64,000 nt of DNA from Chloroflexota bacterium. GTDB lineage: Bacteria; Chloroflexota; Anaerolineae; JAAEKA01. The first letter of the stretch is position 1. Each line of letters starts with the position of its first letter. The notes below the pieces were generated by a model. It was not told the origin of the DNA and did not search any database. It saw only the letters and a program-made list of their open reading frames with translations. Of this stretch, positions 25,105 to 34,294 are shown one piece after another. Both the position numbers and the translations under genes were made by a program. The stretch is from positions 1-64,000 of the forward strand of contig JAYELL010000051.1 of assembly GCA_034717495.1 (NCBI GenBank), written 5' to 3'.

Positions 25105-26520
25105 ATGAACCGTATCTACACACTGACCGCCTTGCTTGTCCTGCTGGCGCTGCTGGTTACCGCCTGCGCTGCGCCAGCTGCGCCGGTTCCTGTCCCTGAA
25201 AAGCCCGCTACCGAAGAAGAAGCGGCTGCAGAGCCCGCTACCGAAGAAGAAGCGGCAGAGCCCGCCGGAGAGGCTATCGCCCTGAATTTCTGGCATGCCA
25301 TGGGTGGCAATCTGGGAGAAACGGTCAACGAACTGACCGAGCGCTTCAACAACAGCCAGGACGAAATCGTCGTTACCGCCACATACCAGGGTAGCTACGA
25401 CGACACCTACAACGCCTTGCTGGCTGCCTTCGAGACCGGCGGCGAGCCCAACATTACCCAAAACTTCGACCTGGCTTCCCAGACCATGTTCGACACCGGT
25501 CGTCTGATTCCTGCCTGGCAGCTGGGCGAGGCCGAGGGCTACGACTTCGACATCTTCGTGCCGGCCGTCCGTGACTACTACTCCGACGAGAACGGCATGG
25601 TCGCCATGGCCTTCAACAGCAGCACACCGCTGCTCTACTACAACGCCGACATGTTCGAGGCCGCCGGGGTAGAGATGCCCGAGGGCAGCATGGCCTTTAG
25701 CGAGTTCAAGGCCCTGTGCGACGACCTGATGGCGGCCGAGGTGGCCCCCTATTGCTTCACCTTTGGTCAGGTGGGCTGGTATTTCGAGCAGATCCTGGCC
25801 AACAGTGGTGGGCTCTACTTCAACGAGGACAACGGCCGGACCGGCCGGCCCACCGAGGTCATGTTCAACGAGGGCCAGGGCGTCGAGGTCTTCACCTTCT
25901 TGACCGACCTGATCAACGAGGGATATGCCCCCAATCTGGGCAAGACCTGGACCGATACCGACAGCACGTTCACAACCCAGCAAGCCGCTATCCAGATCGA
26001 CTCCACGTCCGATGTGTCGATCATCACAAACAGCGAGCACGAGGTAGGCACCGCCTTTATTCCCCACAGCGACAGCAGCGACCGTAACGGCGTCATCATC
26101 GGTGGCGCAGCCCTGTGGCTGATAGACGCGGATGACGCTGCGGCGAACGACGCGGCCTGGCAGTTCATGAAGTTCATGGCCGAGCCGGAGCAGCAGGTCA
26201 CCTGGCATACCAACTCCGGCTACTTCCCGGTGCGCACTGACGTGGCGGACAACGAGGAAGTACAGGCATTCTGGGCCGAGAATCCCAACTTTGTCACCGC
26301 TATCGATCAGCTTGCCACCACACCGACGACTTTGGAGGATGGTTCACCCAACTATGCGGTGCTGGGCGGCCGCGCCGGCCCCTTCCCCGCCATTCGCCAG
26401 ATCATCGTTGAATCCTATAGTCGCGTTCTGGATGATGGCCTGAGCCCTCAGGAAGCCCTGGACGAGGCGGCCAAGAAGGCCAACGAGGAACTGGCCAACT
26501 ACAACCAATTCTTCGAATAG
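25105..26520 (+). CDS. ABC transporter extracellular solute-binding lipoprotein
   Basis: The 471-residue protein starts with a lipoprotein signal (LLVLLALLVTAC, acceptor Cys21), then an acidic linker made of a duplicated block PATEEEA(A), and a family-1 solute-binding domain beginning INFW-like ALNFWHAMGGNLGETVNEL. Typical features are FNNSQDEIVVTATYQGSY, NSSTPLLYYNADMFEAAG and the C-terminal WHTNSGYFPVR and IVESYSRVLDDGLSPQEALD. It captures substrate outside the membrane for the two permeases upstream. WHAMGGNLGE and the neighbouring phosphodiesterase favour a UgpB-like glycerol-phosphate ligand, though sugar remains possible. The ATG is preceded by GGAGG. Confidence 0.87.
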   Translation: MNRIYTLTALLVLLALLVTACAAPAAPVPVPEKPATEEEAAAEPATEEEAAEPAGEAIALNFWHAMGGNLGETVNELTERFNNSQDEIVVTATYQGSYDDTYNALLAAFETGGEPNITQNFDLASQTMFDTGRLIPAWQLGEAEGYDFDIFVPAVRDYYSDENGMVAMAFNSSTPLLYYNADMFEAAGVEMPEGSMAFSEFKALCDDLMAAEVAPYCFTFGQVGWYFEQILANSGGLYFNEDNGRTGRPTEVMFNEGQGVEVFTFLTDLINEGYAPNLGKTWTDTDSTFTTQQAAIQIDSTSDVSIITNSEHEVGTAFIPHSDSSDRNGVIIGGAALWLIDADDAAANDAAWQFMKFMAEPEQQVTWHTNSGYFPVRTDVADNEEVQAFWAENPNFVTAIDQLATTPTTLEDGSPNYAVLGGRAGPFPAIRQIIVESYSRVLDDGLSPQEALDEAAKKANEELANYNQFFE

Positions 26521-26602
26521 GTCACAGCCAGGTGAATCAGGGTTTGAACTCGTGCCGGCCCTTTTTCACTTAACCTGAGTTTCTGTTTTTTCGACAAACC
26601 AT

Positions 26603-26635
26603 GTGGTGCGTAGCAGACCATACGCTACGCACCAC
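26603..26635. terminator. 12-bp hairpin after the binding-protein gene
   Basis: GTGGTGCGTAGC (26603-26614) pairs perfectly with 26624-26635 around nine bases. It lies 80 bp past the binding-protein stop and 17 bp before the phosphodiesterase ATG, so it may terminate or attenuate transcription into that gene. Confidence 0.65.
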
Positions 26636-26652
26636 TTCCCAGCTTTTGCCCT

Positions 26653-27645
26653 ATGAAAATTGTATCGATATTGCTGCTCACCATGTTGTTGGCAGTTGCC
26701 TGTGAGGCCCCTATGGTGACAGATTCGACAGGCCATCAAACCCCGGTTCCCACTGGCCAGAGCATCAGCCTGCCCGATGGTTTTGACATCCAGGGTCATC
26801 GCGGCGCGCGCGGCCTCAAGCCCGAAAACACCTTGCCCGCCTTCGAGACAGCCCTGGATCTGGGTGTCACCACGCTGGAGCTTGATCTCCATTACACCGC
26901 CGATGGTGTTGTTGTGGTGTGGCACGACCCGGACCTGCCGGGCAGCAAGTGCGTTGCGGACGAGAACGGACCAGAGATCGGCTCCCGGATCAGCAACCTG
27001 CCCTTCGAGCAACTGCAGAGGTTTCAATGCGACCGAAACCCGGACAGCAGCGACTTCCCCGAGCAGAATAACGAGCCCACTGCCCTGGCTGGAGACAATT
27101 ACCAGGTGGTTAGCCTCGAACAGCTCTTCGCCTTCGTGGATGACTACACTAACAACCCTGAAAAGACCGCTGATCAGCGCCAGAACGCGGCGCACGTCCA
27201 ATTCAATATCGAGACAAAGCGAAAAGCGGATGATCCCGGCGCCATTGGCGACGATTTCGACGGCGTCAATCCCGGTTCGTTCGAGCGGGCCATCGTCGAG
27301 CTGATCGAAAAGCATGGCCTGCTCCAACGGGTAATCATGCAAAGTTTCGACCATCGCTCTCTATGGGCGGTGCGTCAGTTGAATCCCGATATCCGCCTGG
27401 CCGCGCTGACCAGTCGCGGCCGACCCGATCCAGCCTTGTATGCGCAGCAAGGCGCAACTATCTGGTCGCCCCGCTATCGGGATTTGACCTCCAGTCTGTT
27501 GGAAACAGCCCACGAGGCCGGACTGCTTGTCAACCCATGGACGGTCAACGATCCGGCCGAGATGCAACGGCTTATTGAATTGGGCGTTGACGGATTGATC
27601 ACTGACAGGCCCGATTTGCTTCTTTCGGGGCCCAGTAATCAGTGA
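26653..27645 (+). CDS. Glycerophosphodiester phosphodiesterase lipoprotein
   Basis: The enzyme cleaves glycerophosphodiesters to glycerol-3-phosphate and an alcohol. The 330-residue protein has a short lipoprotein signal (LLLTMLLAVAC, Cys17) and the GDPD active site: HRGARGLKPENTLPAF (general-acid His and substrate Arg), TLELDLHYTADG (metal ligands) and VVVWHDPDL (second catalytic His). The C-terminal VNPWTVNDPAEMQRLIELG and GVDGLITDRPDL are family hallmarks. Surface location and position behind an ABC importer suggest that it feeds glycerol-3-phosphate from lipid debris to that importer. There is a poor ribosome-binding site before the ATG, and the hairpin upstream may reduce expression. Confidence 0.9.
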   Translation: MKIVSILLLTMLLAVACEAPMVTDSTGHQTPVPTGQSISLPDGFDIQGHRGARGLKPENTLPAFETALDLGVTTLELDLHYTADGVVVVWHDPDLPGSKCVADENGPEIGSRISNLPFEQLQRFQCDRNPDSSDFPEQNNEPTALAGDNYQVVSLEQLFAFVDDYTNNPEKTADQRQNAAHVQFNIETKRKADDPGAIGDDFDGVNPGSFERAIVELIEKHGLLQRVIMQSFDHRSLWAVRQLNPDIRLAALTSRGRPDPALYAQQGATIWSPRYRDLTSSLLETAHEAGLLVNPWTVNDPAEMQRLIELGVDGLITDRPDLLLSGPSNQ

Positions 27646-27672
27646 CCGGCAAACAGCTATCGGAGAAACACA

Positions 27673-27726
27673 ATGCCAACCACACCTACTGATCGTTGCT
27701 CACTCCATACCGGCCAGCCATGTTAA
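27673..27726 (+). CDS. Possible 17-codon leader peptide
   Basis: ATG at 27673 has a GGAG seven bases upstream, while the large gene that follows has no ribosome-binding site of its own. The short frame (MPTTPTDRCSLHTGQPC) ends with TAA overlapping the ATG of the big gene (ATGTTAA at 27720-27726). This arrangement could couple translation of the large lipoprotein to the leader. It is an inference from spacing only. Confidence 0.35.
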   Translation: MPTTPTDRCSLHTGQPC

Positions 27727-30700
27727 GACGACTCCTCCCCATCACCTTGTTCCTGGTCCTGGCAGCCTGCGGCGGTGGGTCCGAAACCGTGTCACCAACG
27801 CCCTTACCGCCCGATCCCTACGCCAACCCCCGGATCAACGTCGTAGCCGACGGTTTGCTGGCCCCGATTGGCCTGGCGGTATTGGCCGACGGGAGCCTGC
27901 TGGTAGCTGAGGATGGAACTGGTCAACGAGATGACAGTGCCGGGGTCAGCCTGATCAAACCCGATGGACGTGTGGGGCGTTTGATCTCTGGTCTGCCCAG
28001 CACTCATGACTCGGGAGACCTGGCCGGGTCTCCTCTGGTGGCCCTCTCTCCGGCTGGCGACAAGATCTATCTGGGCGCCTTCGATCAGCATAATCTTTGG
28101 ACGCTGCTGCTGACACCGGAGCAACAAGTCGAGGGCATCGAACTGCCCGCCCAGGCCCTTACAACAGACGACCTTACCCCGGAGATGTTGCCCCTCAACC
28201 AGGTCATGGTAATGAATCCCTTTGATATGACCTTTGATTCAGAAGGCAGGCCGGTGGTCACCGATTCGACGGGCGATGGCGTGGCCAAAGAGACGCCGGA
28301 CGGGAGAACCTACTTCATCCATCGCTTCGCGCCCCATCCTGCGCCAACCAGCGATAAGCCAAAGATGAAGGTGTCGCCAGTGCCCACCGGCATCGAGCGC
28401 ATTGGCGACGAGTACTATGTCACATTGACCGGCGGTTGCCCATTCCCACCCGGTGGAGGCCGCCTGGTGGCCATCGACGAGGAGCGAAATGAACGCGTCG
28501 TGGCAGACAGCCTCAACATGCCCATCGACGTAGCTCAGGGACCAGATGGAACGATCTGGCTGCTGGAGTTCGCGCTGTTTGCGCCCGATGCCGGCTGCTT
28601 CAGTGGCACGGGCTACCGGGAACGCACCGGCACCCTCAGCCGTTTGTTGCCCGATGGCACGCTGGAACCGGTGCTTAGCAATCTAAACACGCCCGGCTCG
28701 GTGCTACCGCTCGATGATGGCAGCCTGCTTTTGACAGAAGTGTTCCCAGGGCGGGTGCTAAGGGTTACCTTTGGCGACGACGTTGAAGCAGAGAAAGAGG
28801 AAACGAAAGAGCGAAACACCGAGAGAACCTACGGACAACGTAACGAGATCAATCCCGACGATTATGATCAACTGCAAAGAGAGGTAATCGAGGCGCACGA
28901 TCTCAAGCCGCAACCGGGAGCCGATCAACGAGAGGGCGACACCCGCCTGGCCGCTCTGGGCCAGGCGCTTTTTTTTGATCCGATTCTATCCGGCGACCAC
29001 AACACCTCCTGTGCAACCTGTCACCATCCGACTCTGGCCGGCGCCGATGGTCTCGCCCTTCCCATCGGTACGGGCGGATTTGGGTTGGGCCCGCAGCGCC
29101 TGTTCCTCGACCAGGTAGTGTTAGGGCCAGAGGCCAGCCAACCACGCCGTCTGGCCGGGTTAACCGATCCGATCACAGGAGAAACGTCGGTTGCCAACCC
29201 CTTCGCCGGACAGTTTGTGCCCCGCAATTCGCCCACGATCATCAACAGCGCTCTGTTTCCAACCCAGTTCTGGGACAGTCGGGTGGAGGCGGGGGCGGAC
29301 GGAGAGTCGGTACGCACTCCGGAGGATGAGATCAACCGCTTGGATTTGACCGATCCGCTGGCGGTTCAAGCGTTGTTTCCTTTAACCAGTCTACACGAGA
29401 TGGCCGGCGGCACGTTGGGTGACCAGGCGCCCCAGGCCATTCGAAGGCAGCTTCTGGACCGGTTGCGCGGCATTCCGGCCTATGAAAGTTGGTTCGCGGA
29501 GGTCTTCGCAACAGACAACGCCGGCGGCACCATTTCACTGAGCCGCCTGGCCGAGGCCATCGCCGCCTTCGAGCGCCGGTTTATCTTCACCGACGCGCCC
29601 TTCGATGGCTATCTGGCCGGCGACACCACGGCACTTAGCGAGCAGCAGAAACGAGGCGCACTGCTGTTTTTCGGGCAGATCATTCCAGAGGTCAACTGTA
29701 GCCTGTGCCACAGTGGCAACCTCTTTTCCGATTTTCGGCATCGCAACCTGCTGGTTCCCCAACTGGGACCGGGCAAGGGTCACGATTACAGCGGCCGCGA
29801 GGATTGGGGGCGCGCCGGCATCAGCTTCGACGCCAGGGACAGGTACACCTTTCGCACGCCCAGCCTACGTAACGTCGAACTGACCGCTCCCTACTTCCAC
29901 GACGGCGCCTATGCCACGCTGGTCGATGTGATCGGCCATCATGCCGATATCTGGGGCAGCGCTGAAAGCTACGATCCGGTTGCCAACGATATTCCACCCG
30001 CACTTTTCAGCAGTTTGCGACCCTTTCAGCCCGATAAACAGGGGGTGAACGCTGCACCGGTATTGCGCAACGGGCTGCCGTTAACAGAGGAGGACAAGGA
30101 AGATCTGGCGGTGTTCCTGCAGAGCCTCACCGATCCAGACGCGCGTGACCTGAGCGAGTTCCTTCCTGAAGGTGTACCCAGCGGCCTGCCGCTTGATCAG
30201 ATATCCTCCTCCCAAACGCTGGCCGATTCCACTCATCGCGATAGCGATGGGCAGATGGCAGCCCGGGGAGATCAGGCAATCAGCGATGCGGAACCCCAAT
30301 CGACCGGCGGCTCCCCGCCCACCATCTCTCCCCTGCCAGGTCTGAGCGATGTTGCGGCGGAGGTTGGTCTGGATTTCCAGCATGGCGCATTTCGCAAAAC
30401 CATTTTCCAGGATCCCGTCGCTGCTATGAGCGGCGGGCTTTGCTGGATCGACTATGACAACGACGGTTGGCTGGACCTCTATCTTGTCAACAGCTATGCC
30501 GAGGATGAAAAGAAATACTGGCAGGACCTCGGCGGTCTGCCCCACAATGCGCTGTATCGCAACAGCAGTGGCACTTTCTCCGATGTCAGTGCCGAGTCGG
30601 GTACGGATCTGGTCATGCGGGGCAATGGTTGTGTTGCGGCCGATTTCGATGGTGATGGTTGGTGGGACCTTTACGTGACCGCCGACGGCCCCAATGCCCT

Positions 30701-31958
30701 GCTATGGAACAATGGCGACGGAACCTTTGCCGAAGGTGCCGCGGCCGCTGGCGTCGATGCACCGGAATGGAATAGCGCTGCGGTGGTCGGCGACGTGAAC
30801 CGTGATAGCCTGCCGGACCTTTTTGTAGCGGCCTTCATTGACCTGGACCACCAGATCCCCAAGCCCATCGGCGCCTTCCCGCAGGACTACTACGGCCTGC
30901 CGGACCGGCTCTATCTGAATCAGGGCGCGGGGTCTCAAACCGGGGCTTCCGAAAAGACTGTCGGGGTTCAGTTTCGCGAGGTTGCTCTGCAGGCTGGTCT
31001 GGAACGGCAGGAACGGGGATTGGGTGCCCTGTTGAGCGACCTGGATCGCGACGGCGAACTGGATCTTTTCATCGCCAACGACGGGCATCCAAACCGGCTG
31101 TATACCAACGAACCCTGGCCTGGCGGCGTGGAGGCCGACCCGCTGGGGTTAGGATTTCGCTTTCGCGACCTGACAGAAACGGCGAACGTGGGCGATTCCG
31201 GCAGTGGCATGGGGGTGGCTGCCGGTGATTACGACGGCGATGGCTGGACCGATCTGTTCACCACCAATTGGGAGCGGGAGCTAAACGCACTCTATCGCAA
31301 TGAGACGGGTGAGCAGGGCAGTCTCACCTTCCAATACAGCACTTTTCGCATCGGCTTGCAGGGTCTGGGCAACAACATGACTGGCTGGGGCACCCACTGG
31401 CTGGATCTCGACCAGGACACCGATCTGGATCTACTGGTCGTCAACGGCAGGGTGCCGGTCACCAGTCTGAAAAGTGATCCTCAGTTGGTTCGTCTTTATG
31501 CTAACAGGATCGCCGATGGCGCCCGTTCCAGACCAGGTCCACCCCGTCTGTTTGTCGATGCCACACAGCAAGCGGGACTGGAGGAGGTCGGTCCATTGCT
31601 GGCGCGGGGCAGCGCCGTTGCCGATTTTGACAACGATGGGGACCTGGACGTCGCCATCAACGTCATCGGCGGCGAGGTTGCTCTTCTGAGGAATGAGGGA
31701 CCCGCCAACAACTGGCTTCAGGTGGCACTCGATGGCTTCTGGCCCGGCGCTGTGGTCGTGGCCGAATTGCCCGACGGGCGCAGGCTGGTGCGCGAGTTGC
31801 ATGTGGGCTCCAGTTACCTGGCTTCCGAGGATCCCCGCCTGCACTTTGGTGTCGGCACCGCCGATCGGATACCGAGACTGGAAGTCAGGCTGCCAGATGG
31901 CCGCTACCTGGAATTCAGCGATGTTCCGGCGAATCAGGTGCTGGCGGTCTCGCCGTAA
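27720..31958 (+). CDS. Lipoprotein fusion: beta-propeller, di-haem peroxidase, FG-GAP/UnbV domain
   Basis: The 1412-residue protein begins with a lipoprotein signal (MLRRLLPITLFLVLAAC, Cys17). Residues about 35-365 resemble ScyD/NHL-type propellers (APIGLAVLADGSLLVAEDG, PIDVAQGPDGTIWLLEF). Residues about 400-810 are a MauG/cytochrome c peroxidase-like domain with two haem sites, CATCHH (Cys431/Cys434/His435) and CSLCH (Cys660/Cys663/His664), and the family block FRTPSLRNVELTAPYFHDG. Residues about 870-1412 carry at least seven FG-GAP calcium loops of DxDxDG type (DYDNDGWLDL, DFDGDGWWDL, DLDRDGELDL, DYDGDGWTDL, DFDNDGDLDV) and an ASPIC/UnbV tail. I prefer the ATG at 27720 over a TTG at 27696. 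It is probably surface-exposed and redox-active. Cytochrome maturation genes are not in the window. Confidence 0.85.
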   Translation: MLRRLLPITLFLVLAACGGGSETVSPTPLPPDPYANPRINVVADGLLAPIGLAVLADGSLLVAEDGTGQRDDSAGVSLIKPDGRVGRLISGLPSTHDSGDLAGSPLVALSPAGDKIYLGAFDQHNLWTLLLTPEQQVEGIELPAQALTTDDLTPEMLPLNQVMVMNPFDMTFDSEGRPVVTDSTGDGVAKETPDGRTYFIHRFAPHPAPTSDKPKMKVSPVPTGIERIGDEYYVTLTGGCPFPPGGGRLVAIDEERNERVVADSLNMPIDVAQGPDGTIWLLEFALFAPDAGCFSGTGYRERTGTLSRLLPDGTLEPVLSNLNTPGSVLPLDDGSLLLTEVFPGRVLRVTFGDDVEAEKEETKERNTERTYGQRNEINPDDYDQLQREVIEAHDLKPQPGADQREGDTRLAALGQALFFDPILSGDHNTSCATCHHPTLAGADGLALPIGTGGFGLGPQRLFLDQVVLGPEASQPRRLAGLTDPITGETSVANPFAGQFVPRNSPTIINSALFPTQFWDSRVEAGADGESVRTPEDEINRLDLTDPLAVQALFPLTSLHEMAGGTLGDQAPQAIRRQLLDRLRGIPAYESWFAEVFATDNAGGTISLSRLAEAIAAFERRFIFTDAPFDGYLAGDTTALSEQQKRGALLFFGQIIPEVNCSLCHSGNLFSDFRHRNLLVPQLGPGKGHDYSGREDWGRAGISFDARDRYTFRTPSLRNVELTAPYFHDGAYATLVDVIGHHADIWGSAESYDPVANDIPPALFSSLRPFQPDKQGVNAAPVLRNGLPLTEEDKEDLAVFLQSLTDPDARDLSEFLPEGVPSGLPLDQISSSQTLADSTHRDSDGQMAARGDQAISDAEPQSTGGSPPTISPLPGLSDVAAEVGLDFQHGAFRKTIFQDPVAAMSGGLCWIDYDNDGWLDLYLVNSYAEDEKKYWQDLGGLPHNALYRNSSGTFSDVSAESGTDLVMRGNGCVAADFDGDGWWDLYVTADGPNALLWNNGDGTFAEGAAAAGVDAPEWNSAAVVGDVNRDSLPDLFVAAFIDLDHQIPKPIGAFPQDYYGLPDRLYLNQGAGSQTGASEKTVGVQFREVALQAGLERQERGLGALLSDLDRDGELDLFIANDGHPNRLYTNEPWPGGVEADPLGLGFRFRDLTETANVGDSGSGMGVAAGDYDGDGWTDLFTTNWERELNALYRNETGEQGSLTFQYSTFRIGLQGLGNNMTGWGTHWLDLDQDTDLDLLVVNGRVPVTSLKSDPQLVRLYANRIADGARSRPGPPRLFVDATQQAGLEEVGPLLARGSAVADFDNDGDLDVAINVIGGEVALLRNEGPANNWLQVALDGFWPGAVVVAELPDGRRLVRELHVGSSYLASEDPRLHFGVGTADRIPRLEVRLPDGRYLEFSDVPANQVLAVSP

Positions 31959-32004
31959 CCACCTTGCGCTACACCGATAGGAAATAACCTCAGGGAATCG
32001 CTGT

Positions 32005-32877
32005 TCAGTTCACGGGCTTGGCCGACGTGCCCATCGACTGGCGCAGCAACGCCCGCAGGGCCTGCCCCTCCTCGGTCAGGTGCCCATCACGGGCCAAACC
32101 CAGTGCAGCCAGGCCTTCCATGTCGCCGTTGAGCAGATGTTTGCCCAGTTGCGACCTGGCCAGCGATCGAAGATCTTCGGTGACCTCGTCACGCACCCGG
32201 TGATCGTCCACGATACGGCCGTCCCGCATGGTGAGTATGCGCCGGGTTTCCCGTGCCACATGGCGATCATGGGTGACCACGATGATGGTGGTACCCTGGT
32301 TGCTGTTCAGCTGCGAAAGCAAACCCATCACCTCCTGCCCCGCCTGGGTATCCAGGCTGCCGGTTGGCTCATCTGCCAACAACAGCGAGGGCTCGTTGGC
32401 CAATGCACGCGCTACTGCCACCCGCTGGCGCTGTCCGCCGCTTAACTGCCCCGGAAGATGGTCCATACGATCGGGAAGGCCCACGATTTCCAGCAGGTGC
32501 CGGGCCCGTTCCCGGTGCTCCCTGGATGAGCCAGGCTGGCCCCGCATGGGCACCTCGACGTTCTCCTGAGCACTAAGCGTGGGCAACAGGTTGTGCAGCT
32601 GAAAGATAAAACCCACGGTGCGGGCACGAAAGCTGTCCAGGTCCTTGACCTCCGTCAGTTCCTGGCCATCCACGAATACCTGCCCGCGGGTAGGACGATC
32701 CAGCGCGCCAAGCATGTTCAGCAAGGTGGACTTGCCACTGCCGCTGGGTCCCATTACGGCCAGATACTCTCCCCGCTTGATCTCGATAGCAACATCGTCC
32801 AGAGCCACGACCTCGGCGCCGTTACCGTAGATTTTGCTCAGGTTTTGGGTCTTGACTAACAGATCGTTTTCGGCCAT
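32005..32877 (-). CDS. ABC transporter ATP-binding protein, MacB/LolD type
   Basis: The 290-residue ATPase has Walker A GPSGSGKSTLLN, the Q-loop FQLHNLLPTLSAQENV, signature LSGGQRQRVAVARA and Walker B LLLADEPTGSLD, the 'DEPTGxLD' form typical of LolD/MacB/FtsE exporters. An extra C-terminal region of about 55 residues (LRSLARSQLGKHLLNGD to the end) goes beyond the usual core. It is the last gene of a minus-strand operon: TrmB regulator, double permease, adaptor, ATPase. It would drive the fused permease, working by mechanotransmission and not classical transport. Confidence 0.9.
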   Translation of the reverse strand: MAENDLLVKTQNLSKIYGNGAEVVALDDVAIEIKRGEYLAVMGPSGSGKSTLLNMLGALDRPTRGQVFVDGQELTEVKDLDSFRARTVGFIFQLHNLLPTLSAQENVEVPMRGQPGSSREHRERARHLLEIVGLPDRMDHLPGQLSGGQRQRVAVARALANEPSLLLADEPTGSLDTQAGQEVMGLLSQLNSNQGTTIIVVTHDRHVARETRRILTMRDGRIVDDHRVRDEVTEDLRSLARSQLGKHLLNGDMEGLAALGLARDGHLTEEGQALRALLRQSMGTSAKPVN

Positions 32878-32893
32878 ACAACCATCCTGAAGT

Positions 32894-32941
32894 TATGTCA
32901 TGATGTCAATATGTCAATATCCGGATCGTGACATGATGACA
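32894..32941. repeat. ATGTCA microsatellite between adaptor and ATPase genes
   Basis: TGTCATGATGTCA, ATGTCAATATGTCAA and TGACATGATGACA form a repetitive, partly palindromic stretch filling the gap between the two genes. It resembles the TGACATTC tract at 13797-13869. No separate promoter is obvious in it. Confidence 0.7.
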
Positions 32942-34273
32942 TTATTTCGTTTCAATATTGACGAAGGCGGTCATGCCCCAACGCAAGGTCGGGTCCAGCT
33001 CATTCAGCTCGATGATAGCGGTATAATTGACGCTTCCTTGCTCCTGTGTGGACATTGGGGCGATTCGCGTGACGACTCCCGTGAACACCTGGTTGGGCAA
33101 GGCATCGAAGGTAACCTCGACTTCCTGGCCAATCTCAACACGAGACACATCGGTCTCGCGCAGGTCGGTGGTTTCAATCCGCAGGCTATCAAGCTGCCCA
33201 ATGGCCAGCACCTCCTGGGCAGGCGACACCACCTCGCCAGGGCGACTCCAGACCGCTGCCACCGTGCCATCGAATGGCGCTTGCAGTTGTGTCTTGGAGA
33301 GAGCAGCCTGGGCCGCTTCAAACGCTGCTCCTGCCTGGGCCACGGCAGCCTGCGCCACGGCCACATCCTCGTCACGCGCGCCAGCCTTTAGCAGATCGAG
33401 CTGCGCCTGGGCTTGCAGTATCGCTGCCTCTGCGCTGGCAATCTGAGCCTGTACATTGCCCACCTCGGTCTCAGCCACACCCACCTGCGATTGCGCTGCG
33501 CCAACTTGATTGAGCGCTATCGTCAATTCCTCCGGTGTGGCTCCCCGGACGGCCGCGCTGTACTCGGCCTGGGCAGCCTTGAATGCTGCGGTTGCCTGCT
33601 GCAATGTCACCGACTGAGGCATCATGCCGATGTTGGGATTACCGCTGACCTGATCATAGGCGGCCTGGGCTTGATCCCGCACCGATTGGGCCTGGTCCAG
33701 CCGTTCCTTCGCCGCGGCAACCACCTCAGAGCGAGTGCCAGCTCGGACCTGGTCATAGCTTGCCTGGGCGACGCTCACCTCCGATTTCACCGCATCCACC
33801 CGGGATTTGGCCGTCGCCAATGCGGCGTTGGCCGATTCCAACTGGGCACGGGCTGCCTGCACAGCGGCCTCTGCCGAGGCGATCTGCTCCGGTCGGGAAG
33901 GAGCCTGGACCCTGGCCAGCTCAGATTGCGAGGCATTCAGGGCTGCCTGAGCCTGCGTGACAGCCGCCTCCAATTCGGTGGCATCCACTGTAGCAAGGAG
34001 CTGTCCCTCTGCGGCCTGGTCTCCTTGCCCGACAGCCAGGTCCATCAGACGACCACCCTGTTCAAAACCCAGATAGGCCCATGTTGTCGGCAGCAACTTT
34101 CCTGAGGCCCAGATCACGTCATCCACATCCTGTTGCAGGAGGGATGGCGACTCTTCAACGATATCCCCAGGCGTGTCAGCGTTGGCCTGGATACCGGCAT
34201 AGTAGCTATATCCGGCATAGGCAACGGCGCCCACAGCAACAACTGCCAGTATGATCAGTAAAATGCGTTTCAT
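32942..34273 (-). CDS. HlyD/MacA-family periplasmic adaptor
   Basis: The 443-residue protein has one N-terminal membrane helix (ILLIILAVVAVGAVAYAGYS), a lipoyl-like half (AVGQGDQAAEGQLLATVDATE), a long Ala/Gln-rich coiled-coil of about 220 residues, then the return lipoyl half (LQAPFDGTVAAVWSRPGEVV) and barrel domain (EVTFDALPNQVFTGVVTRIAP). This is the MacA-type adaptor pattern; the coiled-coil is longer than in most MacA. It is positioned between permease and ATPase genes. In an organism of this type an outer-membrane TolC partner is not expected, so it may contact surface polymers or wall instead; that is inference. Confidence 0.88.
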   Translation of the reverse strand: MKRILLIILAVVAVGAVAYAGYSYYAGIQANADTPGDIVEESPSLLQQDVDDVIWASGKLLPTTWAYLGFEQGGRLMDLAVGQGDQAAEGQLLATVDATELEAAVTQAQAALNASQSELARVQAPSRPEQIASAEAAVQAARAQLESANAALATAKSRVDAVKSEVSVAQASYDQVRAGTRSEVVAAAKERLDQAQSVRDQAQAAYDQVSGNPNIGMMPQSVTLQQATAAFKAAQAEYSAAVRGATPEELTIALNQVGAAQSQVGVAETEVGNVQAQIASAEAAILQAQAQLDLLKAGARDEDVAVAQAAVAQAGAAFEAAQAALSKTQLQAPFDGTVAAVWSRPGEVVSPAQEVLAIGQLDSLRIETTDLRETDVSRVEIGQEVEVTFDALPNQVFTGVVTRIAPMSTQEQGSVNYTAIIELNELDPTLRWGMTAFVNIETK

Positions 34274-34294
34274 CGGAAATCACCTCTTCCTTTT

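Noticed and set aside
33413-34105. Plus-strand open frame opposite the adaptor coiled-coil
   Set aside because: Low-complexity antisense of the Ala/Gln-rich coiled-coil region.
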